A stretch of 64,000 nt of DNA from BP-464 sp045805505 (GCA_045805505.1 JBJMLA010000158.1:1-64000), one strand, 5' to 3'. Counted from the stretch's first letter, positions 51,584 through 59,727 are shown. A program made the numbers and translations. Notes: generated from the sequence alone by a model not told the origin.

Positions 51584-51862
51584 ATGGCCACCGTACGCAT
51601 TCCCCCAGTCCTGCGCCCCTCCGTCGGCGGCGAGCGCGAAGTCCAGGCCGACGGCTCCAAGGTCGGCGAGGTCCTCGAGTCACTCGCCACCGCGCACCCC
51701 GACACCCGCGGGCAGCTCTTCGGCGACGACGGAGCGCTCAACCGCTACGTCAACGTCTACCTCAACGACGAGGACGTCCGCGTCCTCGACGGCCTCGACA
51801 CGGCCGTCAACGAGGGCGACTCGCTGGTCATCCTGCCGGCGATGGCCGGCGGCTGCGCCTAG
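51584..51862 (+). CDS. cysO: CysO/MoaD-like sulfur carrier with C-terminal GGCA
   Basis: 92 residues of ubiquitin-like (MoaD/ThiS) fold: VRIPPVLRPSVGGEREV at the start, YVNVYLNDEDVRVLDGLDT in the middle, and NEGDSLVILPAMAGG near the end, very close to mycobacterial CysO. The Gly-Gly that carries the thiocarboxylate is followed by Cys-Ala, so two residues must be removed before activation, as for QbsE (Gly-Gly-Cys-Phe) by its JAMM protease QbsD. The JAMM gene at 55673 is the likely processing enzyme. Confidence 0.88.
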   Translation: MATVRIPPVLRPSVGGEREVQADGSKVGEVLESLATAHPDTRGQLFGDDGALNRYVNVYLNDEDVRVLDGLDTAVNEGDSLVILPAMAGGCA

Positions 51863-51903
51863 CGTCCTGACGTCTGGGCCACTACGGCCCAGAAGGCAGG
51901 ACG
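51863..51903. terminator. Bidirectional terminator hairpin
   Basis: 18-base stem with two mismatches (51863-51880 and 51886-51903) and a 5-base loop, between convergent genes. Confidence 0.85.
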
Positions 51904-51914
51904 GTGCACATTCG

Positions 51915-52868
51915 TCAGCGTGCGGCGATCGCCTGCGCGAATGGCGCGAGCGCGGCGAGGTCGGCGTCGGCGCCGCCGTTGAGGCCGATTGAGTCCACGA
52001 GGGCCGCACGGCCCGCGGCTTCTTCCGGGGTCCGGACGCAGAAGAGCGCGAGGACGTCGTCGCCAACGAGCGCGGGCATCTGCGCCCAGCGGTTCTCCTT
52101 CGTGCACGCGTGCAGCCGCTCGCCCAGATCCCTGAGCCCGTGGGTCTCCAGGACGCTCCAGTAGCCGGGCGTCGAGCCGTAGAAGGCGACGCGGCGGCGG
52201 GCGGACTCCCACTCCTCCTCGGTCGTGGCGACGAACAGCCCGCAGGCGACGTGGAGGTCGCGGGTGCCGAGAGCGGGGAGGACGACGTCGCGGAGGTGCT
52301 GCTCGGTGAGGAAGGCGTGCAGCAGCACGCCGTCGGCGACCTCGCCGGCGACGGCGAGCATCCGCTCGCGCACGGCGGCGAGGTAGATCGGCGGCGGCGG
52401 GCCGTCGAGCGGCGCCGGCCGGAAGTTCGGCGGCATCAGCGTGTGCGTGTAGAAGCGCCCGGCGAAGTCGAGCGGCGCGCCCTCCTGCCAGGCCGTCCAG
52501 ATCGCTCGCAGCGCCTGGACGTACTCGCGCATCCGCGGCGCGGGATGGTCGAAGGGCGCGGAGAAGCGGCGCTCGACGTGCGCGCGGACCTGGGTGCCGA
52601 GCCCGAGGACGAAGCGGCCACCGGTCAGGCGCTGCAGGTCCCATGCGCTGTGCGCGGTCTGCAGCGGGCTGCGCGGGAACGCGACGGCGATCGCGGTGCC
52701 GAGCCGAATTCGCTCGGTCGCGCCGGCGGCCAGCGCGATCGGCAGGAAGGGGTCGTTGGCCGACTCGGTGCTGAACACGCCGTCGTAGCCGAGGCCCTCC
52801 GCCCGCGCCGCCTCGGCCGCGAAGTCGGCCAGCGGCGTGCCGCGCAGGGTGATGCTGACCGGCGCCAC
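51915..52868 (-). CDS. Luciferase-like (LLM) F420-dependent oxidoreductase
   Basis: 317 residues from GTG 52868. LLM TIM-barrel blocks: AARAEGLGYDGVFSTESAND at the first helix (as ARAEGLGYDG, VFSTESAND), RIRLGTAIAVAFPRSP, DLQRLTGGRFVLGLGTQV and PPIYLAAVRERM. Actinobacterial members of this group use F420. The substrate is unknown. It lies 4 bases after the ArsR-like gene stop, on the same strand. Confidence 0.87.
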   Translation of the reverse strand: MAPVSITLRGTPLADFAAEAARAEGLGYDGVFSTESANDPFLPIALAAGATERIRLGTAIAVAFPRSPLQTAHSAWDLQRLTGGRFVLGLGTQVRAHVERRFSAPFDHPAPRMREYVQALRAIWTAWQEGAPLDFAGRFYTHTLMPPNFRPAPLDGPPPPIYLAAVRERMLAVAGEVADGVLLHAFLTEQHLRDVVLPALGTRDLHVACGLFVATTEEEWESARRRVAFYGSTPGYWSVLETHGLRDLGERLHACTKENRWAQMPALVGDDVLALFCVRTPEEAAGRAALVDSIGLNGGADADLAALAPFAQAIAAR

Positions 52869-52872
52869 GCGG

Positions 52873-53544
52873 TCAGAGCTCCAGGCCGACCGTGTCGCGC
52901 AGGGCGCGCCGGCCGTTCGCCGTGACCGCCAGGGCGCGCCCGGCGGGCCGTCGCTCGAGCCAGCCCGCGCCCAGCAGCCGGTCGAGCACCGCCGCGCCGA
53001 GCCCGCCCGCGAGGTGCAGGCGCCGCTCGCTCCAGTCCAGGCACGGACGGGTCAGCGGCCGGCGCCCGCCGATCGTCGCGACGTCGACGCCCAGCGCGGC
53101 GAACGGGCCGGCATCCGTCAGCGCGAGCGATCGCCGCTCGAGCGCCCCGAGCGCCACCAGGCGATCGGCGAGCGCCACGCCGGCGGCACCGGCGAGGTGG
53201 TCATAGCAGGAGCGCGCGGCGCGCTCGGCGATGCGCTGGTCGCTCTCGCGCAGCGTCTTGACCGGCCCGACCGGGGCGATCGCGGCAAGGCCCTCGACGG
53301 CCGCGGCAACGCGCTCGTCGGCGAGCCGGTGGTAGCGGTGACGGCCGTGTGACTCGACCGCGACGAGCCCCGCCGACGTCAGCCGTGTCAGGTGACCGCT
53401 GGCCGTCGGGCGCGCCACCCGGGCGACGCGGGCCAGCTCGCCGGCGGTCAGAGCGCGCCCGTCCATCAGCGCCTGGAGCATCGCCCCGCGCGCCGGATGG
53501 CCGATGGCCGAGGCCACGGCGGAGATGTCGGCGTCGCCGCTCAC
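52873..53544 (-). CDS. ArsR-type winged-helix regulator
   Basis: 223 residues from GTG 53544, which starts just before the HTH. The winged helix (about 8-80) has AIGHPARGAMLQALMDGRAL, LARVARVARPTASGHL and GRHRYHRLA. No metal-binding Cys. A C-terminal domain of about 130 residues ends in a second wing-like part (RALAVTANGRRALRD). Divergent from the EamA transporter gene, so likely its regulator. Confidence 0.88.
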   Translation of the reverse strand: MSGDADISAVASAIGHPARGAMLQALMDGRALTAGELARVARVARPTASGHLTRLTSAGLVAVESHGRHRYHRLADERVAAAVEGLAAIAPVGPVKTLRESDQRIAERAARSCYDHLAGAAGVALADRLVALGALERRSLALTDAGPFAALGVDVATIGGRRPLTRPCLDWSERRLHLAGGLGAAVLDRLLGAGWLERRPAGRALAVTANGRRALRDTVGLEL

Positions 53545-53597
53545 GCCGGCGATTCTCGCGCATGGACGCTTCGGCGTCTCACGAAACGTCGCGCACC

Positions 53598-53603
53598 TAC
53601 GTT
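53598..53603 (+). promoter_or_regulatory. -10-like TACGTT before the transporter gene
   Basis: TACGTT ends 8 bases before the ATG at 53612 without an SD. It lies in the 67-bp divergent region where the ArsR-type regulator would act. Confidence 0.4.
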
Positions 53604-53611
53604 GCACCGCC

Positions 53612-54499
53612 ATGCCCGTCGCCGCCGCCGCTGTCACCGTCGCTCTCTGGGCCTCCGCCTTCGTGGGCATCCGGGCCGCCGGCGAGGACCTGGGGGCCGG
53701 GCCGCTGACGCTGGGCCGGCTGCTCGTGGCGGCCGTGGTGCTGGGCGCGATCGTCACGGTCCGCGGCGAGCGGCGGCCGCCGCGCGGCGACGTCCCGCGC
53801 CTGGTGCTCTGCGGGCTGCTGTGGTTCGGCGCCTACAACGTGCTGCTCAACGCCGCCGAGCAGCGCGTCGACGCGGGAACCGCGGCGATGCTCGTCAACA
53901 TCGGCCCGGTCCTGATCGCGCTGCTGGCCGGCGTGCTGCTCGGCGAGGGCTTCCCGCGCTCCCTGCTGACGGGCTGCGCCATCGCCTTCGCCGGGACCGT
54001 CGTCATCGGCGCGGCCACGCGCGGGGAGAGCACGGACGCCGGCTGGGGCGCGCTGCTGTGCCTGGCCGCGGCGCTCGCCTACGCGGGCGGCGTCGTGGCC
54101 CAGAAGCCGCTGCTGGACCGCACGTCGGGCCTGCAGGTCACCTTTCTGGCCTGCGTCGTCGGGGTGCTCGCCTGCCTGCCCTTCGCGCCCGCGCTCGTCT
54201 CGGACCTGCGCGGCGCGTCGGGTGCAGCCATCGCCTGGACCGCCTACCTCGGCATCTTCCCGACGGCCGTCGGCTTCACGACCTGGGCCTTCGCCCTCAA
54301 GAGCACCAGCGCGGGCAGGATGGGGGCGACGACCTACCTGGTCCCGCCGCTGGCCGTCCTGCTGGGCTGGGCGCTGCTGGGCGAGTCGCCGCCGGCGCCG
54401 GCCTTCGCCGGCGGGGCGCTGTGCCTGGCCGGGGTTGCGGTCACACGCATGCAGCGTTTTTCCCGCATGCCGGCGGCTGTTCCTGACTACACTAAATGA
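53612..54499 (+). CDS. EamA/DMT-family transporter
   Basis: 295 residues with ten predicted membrane helices in two EamA repeats (about 1-135 and 145-280). WASAFVGIRAAGE at the start and PVLIALLAGVLLGEGF closing the first repeat are family blocks, with TYLVPPLAVLLGWALLGE in the second. It probably exports a small metabolite; amino acids are common for this family and would suit the cysteine synthase that follows, but this is inference. Confidence 0.9.
   Translation: MPVAAAAVTVALWASAFVGIRAAGEDLGAGPLTLGRLLVAAVVLGAIVTVRGERRPPRGDVPRLVLCGLLWFGAYNVLLNAAEQRVDAGTAAMLVNIGPVLIALLAGVLLGEGFPRSLLTGCAIAFAGTVVIGAATRGESTDAGWGALLCLAAALAYAGGVVAQKPLLDRTSGLQVTFLACVVGVLACLPFAPALVSDLRGASGAAIAWTAYLGIFPTAVGFTTWAFALKSTSAGRMGATTYLVPPLAVLLGWALLGESPPAPAFAGGALCLAGVAVTRMQRFSRMPAAVPDYTK
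54488..54493 (+). promoter_or_regulatory. -10 element TACACT of a leaderless-type promoter
   Basis: TACACT ends 7 bases before GTG 54501, exactly as at 29526. It lies inside the 3' end of the transporter gene. Confidence 0.55.
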
Positions 54500-54500
54500 A

Positions 54501-55472
54501 GTGCTGCCCCAGCTCCGAAACCGCCCCTGTGGGGGCCGCTACGAGGACATCGTCGCCGCGATCGGCAACACGCCGCTCGTCGAGCTGCGCCGCCTGAGCC
54601 CCAAGCCCGGCGTCCGCATCTGGGCCAAGATGGAGTCGTTCAACCCGACCGGCTCGGTCAAGGACCGCGTGGCGCGGGCCATGATCGAGGACGCCGAGGA
54701 GAAGGGCCTGATCCGGCCCGGCCAGACGATCCTCGAGCCGACCTCCGGCAACACCGGCATCTCGCTGGCGATGATCTGCTCGCGCAAGGGCTATCCGCTC
54801 AAGGTCGTCATGCCCGAGAACGTGACCCCCGAGCGCACCCAGCTGCTGCAGATGTACGGCGCCGAGATCGTCTACTCGCCCGGCGACCAGGGCTCCAACG
54901 GCGCGGTGGCCATGGCGCTGGAGATGGCCGAGGCCGATTCGTCGTACTACATGCCCTACCAGTACGGCAACGCCGCGAACCCGGGCGCGCACTACAACGG
55001 CACCGCCAAGGAGATCCTCGAGGAGCTCGACGGTCAGGTCGACGCGTTCGTCGCGGGCCTCGGCACGGGCGGGACGCTGATGGGCCACGCCCGGCGCTTC
55101 AAGGAGGAGCTGGGCGACGTCGTCAAGATCGTCGCCGCCGAGCCCATGCAGGGCGAGCCGGTCCAGGGCCTGCGCTCCCTCGACGACGGGTTCATCCCGC
55201 CGATCATCGACATCTCCCTGCTGGACCGCAAGATCTTCGTCACGAACACCGACGCGATCGTGTGGACGCGCAAGCTGCTCGACGAGGAGGGCGTCTTCGC
55301 CGGAGTCTCCTCGGGAGCCATCGCGTCGATCGCCGTGCGCATCGCCAACGAGATGGATGAAGGCAACGTGGTGTTCATCGTCTGCGACGATGGGTGGAAG
55401 TACCTCTCCTCGGGCATCTACACGCGCCCGATCGAGGAAATCGAGAACCTCGAATCCACCGTGTGGTGGTAA
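54501..55472 (+). CDS. cysM: Cysteine synthase CysM (carrier-protein/O-phosphoserine type)
   Basis: 323 residues from GTG 54501. PLP Lys is in NPTGSVKDRVA, the substrate loop is EPTSGNTGISLAM, and the phosphate cup GLGTGGTLMG. YQYGNAANPGAHY, GLRSLDDGFIP and DDGWKYLSSGIY follow the mycobacterial CysM pattern, including the Arg in the LRxxDxGFxP block that favours O-phosphoserine. It would take sulfur from thiocarboxylated CysO. Downstream are tatA and the Mec protease gene. Confidence 0.92.
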   Translation: MLPQLRNRPCGGRYEDIVAAIGNTPLVELRRLSPKPGVRIWAKMESFNPTGSVKDRVARAMIEDAEEKGLIRPGQTILEPTSGNTGISLAMICSRKGYPLKVVMPENVTPERTQLLQMYGAEIVYSPGDQGSNGAVAMALEMAEADSSYYMPYQYGNAANPGAHYNGTAKEILEELDGQVDAFVAGLGTGGTLMGHARRFKEELGDVVKIVAAEPMQGEPVQGLRSLDDGFIPPIIDISLLDRKIFVTNTDAIVWTRKLLDEEGVFAGVSSGAIASIAVRIANEMDEGNVVFIVCDDGWKYLSSGIYTRPIEEIENLESTVWW

Positions 55473-55487
55473 CCCCCTAGGAGCACC

Positions 55488-55673
55488 ATGCCGAACGTCG
55501 GCGCCCCTGAGCTCATCGTCATCCTCGTCATCGCCCTCCTCGTGCTGGGCCCGAAGAAGCTGCCCGAGGTCGGGCGCTCGGTGGGTCGCGGCATGCGCGA
55601 GTTCAAGGAGTCGCTGGCCGGCGACGACAAGGACGACGACGTGCCCACGATCAAGTCGTCCTCCGCGGAGTAG
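55488..55673 (+). CDS. tatA: Twin-arginine translocase subunit TatA
   Basis: 61 residues: one membrane helix (ELIVILVIALLVLGPKKLP), the FGP-like hinge as LGPKKLPEVGRS, an amphipathic helix VGRGMREFKESLAG and an acidic tail. Forms the pore-like assembly of the Tat export system. tatB/tatC are not in the window. Sits between cysM and the JAMM gene, one base overlapping the latter. Confidence 0.93.
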   Translation: MPNVGAPELIVILVIALLVLGPKKLPEVGRSVGRGMREFKESLAGDDKDDDVPTIKSSSAE

Positions 55674-56065
55674 TGCGGATCGCCGCAGATCTGCTCGACC
55701 AGGTCGTCGAGCATGCGCGCCGCGACGCGCCCGACGAGTGCTGCGGGCTGATCGGCGTCCGCGACGGCGCCGCCTCGAGCGTGCACGCCGCGGAGAACCT
55801 CGCGCACAGCCCGTTCCGCTTCGAGATCGGCGGCAAAGATCTCCTGCAGGCGATGCACCTCGATGACGGCGGCGAGGCGCCCGGGGCCATCTATCACTCG
55901 CACACCCGGTCTGAGCCCTATCCGTCGCAGACCGACATCAACTTTGCCAAGGAATGGCCGGGCTGGGAGTGGCTCATCGTGGGCCTGGCCGGTGACGAGC
56001 CGGTCGTGCGCTCCTACCTGATCGAGAACGGCGTGGTGCGGGAGGTCGAGGTCACCGTCACGTGA
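55673..56065 (+). CDS. mec: JAMM/M67 metalloprotease (Mec-type)
   Basis: 130 residues from GTG 55673. The JAMM zinc site is complete: Glu in PDECCGLIG and HSHTRSEPYPSQTD (H-x-H-x7-S-x-x-D). Mycobacterial Mec frees cysteine from the CysO-cysteine adduct; QbsD-type relatives trim the residues after Gly-Gly of the carrier. Both roles would suit the GGCA-tailed carrier at 51584. GTGA overlap with the next gene. Confidence 0.9.
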   Translation: MRIAADLLDQVVEHARRDAPDECCGLIGVRDGAASSVHAAENLAHSPFRFEIGGKDLLQAMHLDDGGEAPGAIYHSHTRSEPYPSQTDINFAKEWPGWEWLIVGLAGDEPVVRSYLIENGVVREVEVTVT

Positions 56066-56550
56066 GCGACGAGCCGCTCGTCTGCCCGTCGTGCGGGACC
56101 ACGCACGCGCTGGACCTGCGGTTCTGCCCGGCCTGCGGGATGCCGCTGACCTACGCGGGCGTCACCGGCGTCGACCAGCCCGTCACCGACCAGCACGAGC
56201 GCGCGCGCAAGGTCAAGCCGCAGTACGCCGAGGGCGAGCTCGTGCGCGTCGCCGGCGCCCGCCACCTGTCGGAGGCCGAGTTCATCCAGGGCCTGCTGCT
56301 CGAGGAGGGCGTGCCGAGCCTGCTGCGTCGCACCCGCGGCTTCGACGTGCCCGACATGATGGCCGCGGGTCCGCGCGACGTGATGGTGCCCGCATCCGGG
56401 GCCCCCGCCGCACGCGAGGTCCTGATGGAGTCCGAGATCGCCGTCAGCGACCCGCTGGCCGCGGGACCCACCGACACCGCCTACCGCATCGCGCTGGGGC
56501 TGCTCGCCGCGGTCGTGGTCGTCGCGGTGATCGCCTTCCTGCTGACGTAG
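56062..56550 (+). CDS. Zinc-ribbon membrane protein with DUF2007-like domain
   Basis: 162 residues from GTG 56062. A four-Cys zinc ribbon (CPSCGTTH, CPACGMPL) is followed by a DUF2007-like alpha/beta unit (LVRVAGARHLSEAEFIQGLL, then EEGVPSLLRR and DVMVPASGAPAAREVL) and one C-terminal membrane helix (GLLAAVVVVAVIAFLLT). Family role unknown. Coupled to the JAMM gene. Confidence 0.75.
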   Translation: MSDEPLVCPSCGTTHALDLRFCPACGMPLTYAGVTGVDQPVTDQHERARKVKPQYAEGELVRVAGARHLSEAEFIQGLLLEEGVPSLLRRTRGFDVPDMMAAGPRDVMVPASGAPAAREVLMESEIAVSDPLAAGPTDTAYRIALGLLAAVVVVAVIAFLLT

Positions 56551-56576
56551 CCGCCCGGATCTGGGAGGGTCGGCCG

Positions 56577-57047
56577 ATGGCCCACCCCAACGACGAGCTC
56601 CTCCAGCGCTTCTACGCGGCGTTCGACGCCAAGGACGGCGACGCGATGGCCGCCTGCTACCTGCACGAGGGCCACTTCCACGATCCGGTCTTCGGCGATC
56701 TCAGCGGCGCCGAGGCGGGCGACATGTGGCGGATGCTGACCTCCCGCGCCGCCGACCTTCGCGTCGAGCTCGCCGCTCACGAGGCGAACGACACCACGGG
56801 CTCGGCGAACTGGATCGCCACGTACACGTTCGCGCAGACCGGCCGCAAGGTCGTCAACGACATCCAGGCGAGCTTCCGCTTCGCCGACGGCCTGATCGCC
56901 GAGCACATCGACCGCTTCAGCTTCTGGACGTGGTCGCGTCAGGCGCTGGGCCCCGCCGGGCTGCTGCTGGGCTGGACGCCGGTGCTGCGCGGCAAGGTCG
57001 GCGCCCAGGCGCGCAAGGGCCTCGACGACTACCGCGAGGTCGGCTGA
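56577..57047 (+). CDS. SnoaL/NTF2-like protein
   Basis: 156 residues from ATG 56577 with GGGAGG upstream. LLQRFYAAFDAKDGDAMAAC, HFHDPVFGDLSG and ASFRFADGLIAEHIDRFSFW are the usual NTF2-like blocks of small isomerase or carrier proteins. A Trp/Leu-rich helix follows (LGPAGLLLGWTPVL). Substrate unknown. Overlaps the convergent gene by 19 bases. Confidence 0.8.
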   Translation: MAHPNDELLQRFYAAFDAKDGDAMAACYLHEGHFHDPVFGDLSGAEAGDMWRMLTSRAADLRVELAAHEANDTTGSANWIATYTFAQTGRKVVNDIQASFRFADGLIAEHIDRFSFWTWSRQALGPAGLLLGWTPVLRGKVGAQARKGLDDYREVG

Positions 57048-57808
57048 GCAGCCGCGATCTTGGCCAGGTGCGCCCGCCAGGTGCGCTCGGTGTGCGCCAG
57101 CGGCCGGCCGTCGAAGACGTCGACGAGCGCCTGCTTGGGACCGGCCGGATGCAGCTCGACGGCCAGGCGGACCGCCGCGTCCTCGCCCTGCTCACGGGCG
57201 ACGAGGTCGACGAGCGTGCCGCCCAGCAACTGCGCGTCGCGGATGCCCGGCGGGAAGTCGGGCTCGCCACCCTCGCGCAGGCGCCGGGCGATGGCCGGGC
57301 GAGCGAACGCGGTCTGCCCGCTGAAGTACTGCGCGGCGCCCGCGGCCAGCCACGCCCACCGCACGTAGCGCACGAACGACGCCGGGCGGAAGGGCGGCGG
57401 CAGGCGGCTGCTGCTCGCCCCGATGGCCAGCTGCGTGTAGAGCCCGGCGGGAGCCAGCAGGTTCATCTCGCGCGAGCCGGGCACGCTGGAGGCGCGGGCC
57501 TCGAGCACGCGCGGCGCCAGCACGTGGATCTCGTCGTGCTGGAACCAGCCGACGAGATAGCGCCGCGCGGCGGGCGCGGTCAGGCGGCGGATGACCGGGA
57601 GGTAGGGCTGGGCGAGCGACAGCGCGAACGGGCTGCCGTGCACCACGACGGCCACGTGGTCGGGCAGCACGGTGAACGCCTCGGCCAGGCGTTCGCGGGT
57701 GCCTTCGAGCAGCTCGAGGACGCCCACCACGTCGTCGGCGTCGTGCTCCTCGTGGCGCGCGCTGAAGTGCGGGCTGGTGGTCTCGACCCAGGACACGGGA
57801 CCGCGCAT
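57029..57808 (-). CDS. Degenerate gluzincin-like (peptidase MA) protein
   Basis: 259 residues. The C-terminal half follows the M1-like peptidase pattern: WLAAGAAQYFSGQ matches the WLsEGlAeyfsG helix but has Ala where the zinc Glu should be, and FVRYVRWAW stands where HExxH is expected. The end, AVELHPAGPKQALVDVFDG and TWRAHLAKI, fits the helical bundle that follows. So probably a non-catalytic relative. No signal peptide is evident. Confidence 0.55.
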   Translation of the reverse strand: MRGPVSWVETTSPHFSARHEEHDADDVVGVLELLEGTRERLAEAFTVLPDHVAVVVHGSPFALSLAQPYLPVIRRLTAPAARRYLVGWFQHDEIHVLAPRVLEARASSVPGSREMNLLAPAGLYTQLAIGASSSRLPPPFRPASFVRYVRWAWLAAGAAQYFSGQTAFARPAIARRLREGGEPDFPPGIRDAQLLGGTLVDLVAREQGEDAAVRLAVELHPAGPKQALVDVFDGRPLAHTERTWRAHLAKIAAAQPTSR

Positions 57809-57826
57809 CCTGGCAGCATCCGGTCG

Positions 57827-58177
57827 ATGATCAGCAAACTCGACTTCGTGGGCGTCCCGACCCAGGACCCCGATCGCTCACGCAGCTTCTACGTCGACAC
57901 CCTCGGCCTGCGCCCGGACCCGAAGTCCGGCTATGAGTTCTGGGTCGGCGAGACGTGCTTCGGCATCTGGGAGCCGGAGAAGCAGGGCATGACCTTCACG
58001 CCGCAGAAGAACGCCCACCTCGCGCTGCACGTCGACGACGTCGCGCAGGCGCGCGGCGAGCTCGAGGCCAAGGGCGTGCAGTTCGCCGGCGAGACCTTCG
58101 ACACGGGCGTCTGCCACATGGCGCTGTTCACCGACCCCGACGGCAACGACCTGATGCTCCACCACCGCTACGGCTGA
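57827..58177 (+). CDS. VOC-family (glyoxalase-like) protein
   Basis: 116 residues from ATG 57827, one VOC unit with two beta-alpha-beta-beta-beta halves: DRSRSFYVDTLGLRPDP, AHLALHVDDVAQARGEL and FTDPDGNDLMLHHRY at the end. Metal-site residues look partly kept (His in AHLALHV, Asp/His at the end). May act in glyoxal or antibiotic detoxification or as a dioxygenase; unassigned. Confidence 0.82.
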   Translation: MISKLDFVGVPTQDPDRSRSFYVDTLGLRPDPKSGYEFWVGETCFGIWEPEKQGMTFTPQKNAHLALHVDDVAQARGELEAKGVQFAGETFDTGVCHMALFTDPDGNDLMLHHRYG

Positions 58178-59091
58178 ACGAGGCCGAGCTCGTACTCGAG
58201 CTCGGTGGAGATCCCCATGCGGGTGAGGATCGCGTTGGCCTCGCGCAGGCCGGCCGCGTCGCGGACCGCTTCGGCGCAGCGCGCGGCGCTGGCCATCGCC
58301 ACGGCGCAGTCGAGCAGCAGGAACAGCCCGCCGAGCGGCGTGAGCTCGACGTGGCGGCGGCCGCGGCGGATCGGGTGGCGCCCGGTCCCGCCGCGGGCGC
58401 AGCGCAGCGCCATGGCGCTGGCCTCGGTGGGGATGGCCTCGACGACCGCCTCGAGCGCGTCGCACTGCTGCGCGGTCAGCCCGAGCGTGCCCAGCGAGCC
58501 GCCCGCCGCCCACACCTCGGCGACGCGCTCGGCCACCTCGGCCGGCGCCAGCTCGCCGTCGCAGCCCGCGCCCCACACCGCCAGGGTCACCGGAAGCTCG
58601 ATCGATGCGGAGGCGGCCAGCAGCACGGCGTCGGCCAGCGGGCTGGCCAGGTTCGCCTCGTGGCCGTGCCCGAGGACGTCTCCGCCCACGTCGAGCAGGA
58701 CGATGTGGTCACAGCCCAGCTCGCGCGCCGCGGCGTCCAGTGAGGCGCCGATGACCGCGGGAGCGGGATGGGGGTCGACGAGCACGACGTCCGCGCCGGT
58801 CAGCTCGGCCATGCGCGACTCGGCGAAACGGACGTCGCCGGGGCCGGTGGTCCCGGGCCCGGCGAGCGCCACGGCCTCGTTGAGGACGCGGGCGTCGCGC
58901 AGCTCGGCCAGCGTGCGCGGTCCCGGAAGCGGGTCGATGACGCTGCGCTCCCACGTGAGGCCGCCGACGACGACCTCGTGGCCGAGCTCGCGCGCCACGA
59001 CCGCGAAGGCCTCGGCGCCCACGACGTCGCCCCCGCCGCCGATGCCGACGACGAGGAGCTTGGTCGAGTCCTTGAAGGGTGAGGCGCTCAG
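58168..59091 (-). CDS. DUF1152-family protein with non-canonical start
   Basis: 307 residues if started at CTG 59091, 284 if at GTG 59022. The conserved family N-terminus, VVGIGGGGDVVGAEAF, lies upstream of 59022, and between the in-frame stop at 59098-59100 and there no ATG, GTG or TTG exists. LTWERSVIDPLPGPR, VLLDVGGDVLGHGHE and the C-terminal MGISTELEYELG are further family blocks. The glycine loop suggests nucleotide binding. Overlaps the VOC gene end by 10 bases. Confidence 0.75.
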   Translation of the reverse strand: MSASPFKDSTKLLVVGIGGGGDVVGAEAFAVVARELGHEVVVGGLTWERSVIDPLPGPRTLAELRDARVLNEAVALAGPGTTGPGDVRFAESRMAELTGADVVLVDPHPAPAVIGASLDAAARELGCDHIVLLDVGGDVLGHGHEANLASPLADAVLLAASASIELPVTLAVWGAGCDGELAPAEVAERVAEVWAAGGSLGTLGLTAQQCDALEAVVEAIPTEASAMALRCARGGTGRHPIRRGRRHVELTPLGGLFLLLDCAVAMASAARCAEAVRDAAGLREANAILTRMGISTELEYELGLVQP

Positions 59092-59097
59092 GGCGAG

Positions 59098-59727
59098 CTA
59101 GACGAGCGCGGGGACGCCGCCGTTGACGATGCCCTCGATCTCCTCGCGGGCACGGCCGAACTCGTCATCGGAGAGCACGGGCGTGCCCTCGAACGGCAGG
59201 TCGCGCGGGATCTCGAGGAAGGACCGGCAGCCGCCGAACTCCTCCTTGACCTTGACGGTCACGGGCCGGGGGATCCGGTAGGTCCGCAGGAGCACCACGT
59301 GCAGCGGGTGCCGGCGCTTCCACGCCAGGCGCTTCTCGGCGTAGTCGCTCGTCCACACGTAGAACGGCGACAGCGCGTCGACCGTCCGCGGGTCGGCGAT
59401 CGTCCAGTGCGCGGCGACCTCGGCCCAGGCCCGGATGCGGACCCGGTCGGGCTGCGCGATGCCGCCGTCCTGGGTCAGCGACTCGGCGGGCGGCTCGCCC
59501 TCGGCCCAGACGCCCTCCTCGAGGGCGCGCTGCAGCTCGGGCTGATGTGACGCACGCACCAGGTCGTTGCGCTGGTGGTCGAAGGTGGGGTAGAGGAAGA
59601 AGCGCTGGTGCTCGAGGCGGAAGTGCTTCTGCGGCTCGCGGATGCCGCCCTTGCGCAGGGTCAGCAGCTGCTCGCCCTCGGCCAGCGCTCGGACGGTAAC
59701 CGCCCATTCCTTGAAAGCAATCGGCAT
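59098..59727 (-). CDS. DUF1802-family protein
   Basis: 209 residues from ATG 59727. Family start AFKEWAVTVRALAEGEQLL, LRKGGIREPQKHF and FFLYPTFDHQ are all present, with VWTSDYAEKRLAWKRRHPLH in the second half. Distributed in many bacteria; function not known, sometimes beside nucleotide or restriction-type genes. Its stop is 6 bases before the CTG of the DUF1152 gene, so the two are probably cotranscribed. Confidence 0.88.
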   Translation of the reverse strand: MPIAFKEWAVTVRALAEGEQLLTLRKGGIREPQKHFRLEHQRFFLYPTFDHQRNDLVRASHQPELQRALEEGVWAEGEPPAESLTQDGGIAQPDRVRIRAWAEVAAHWTIADPRTVDALSPFYVWTSDYAEKRLAWKRRHPLHVVLLRTYRIPRPVTVKVKEEFGGCRSFLEIPRDLPFEGTPVLSDDEFGRAREEIEGIVNGGVPALV

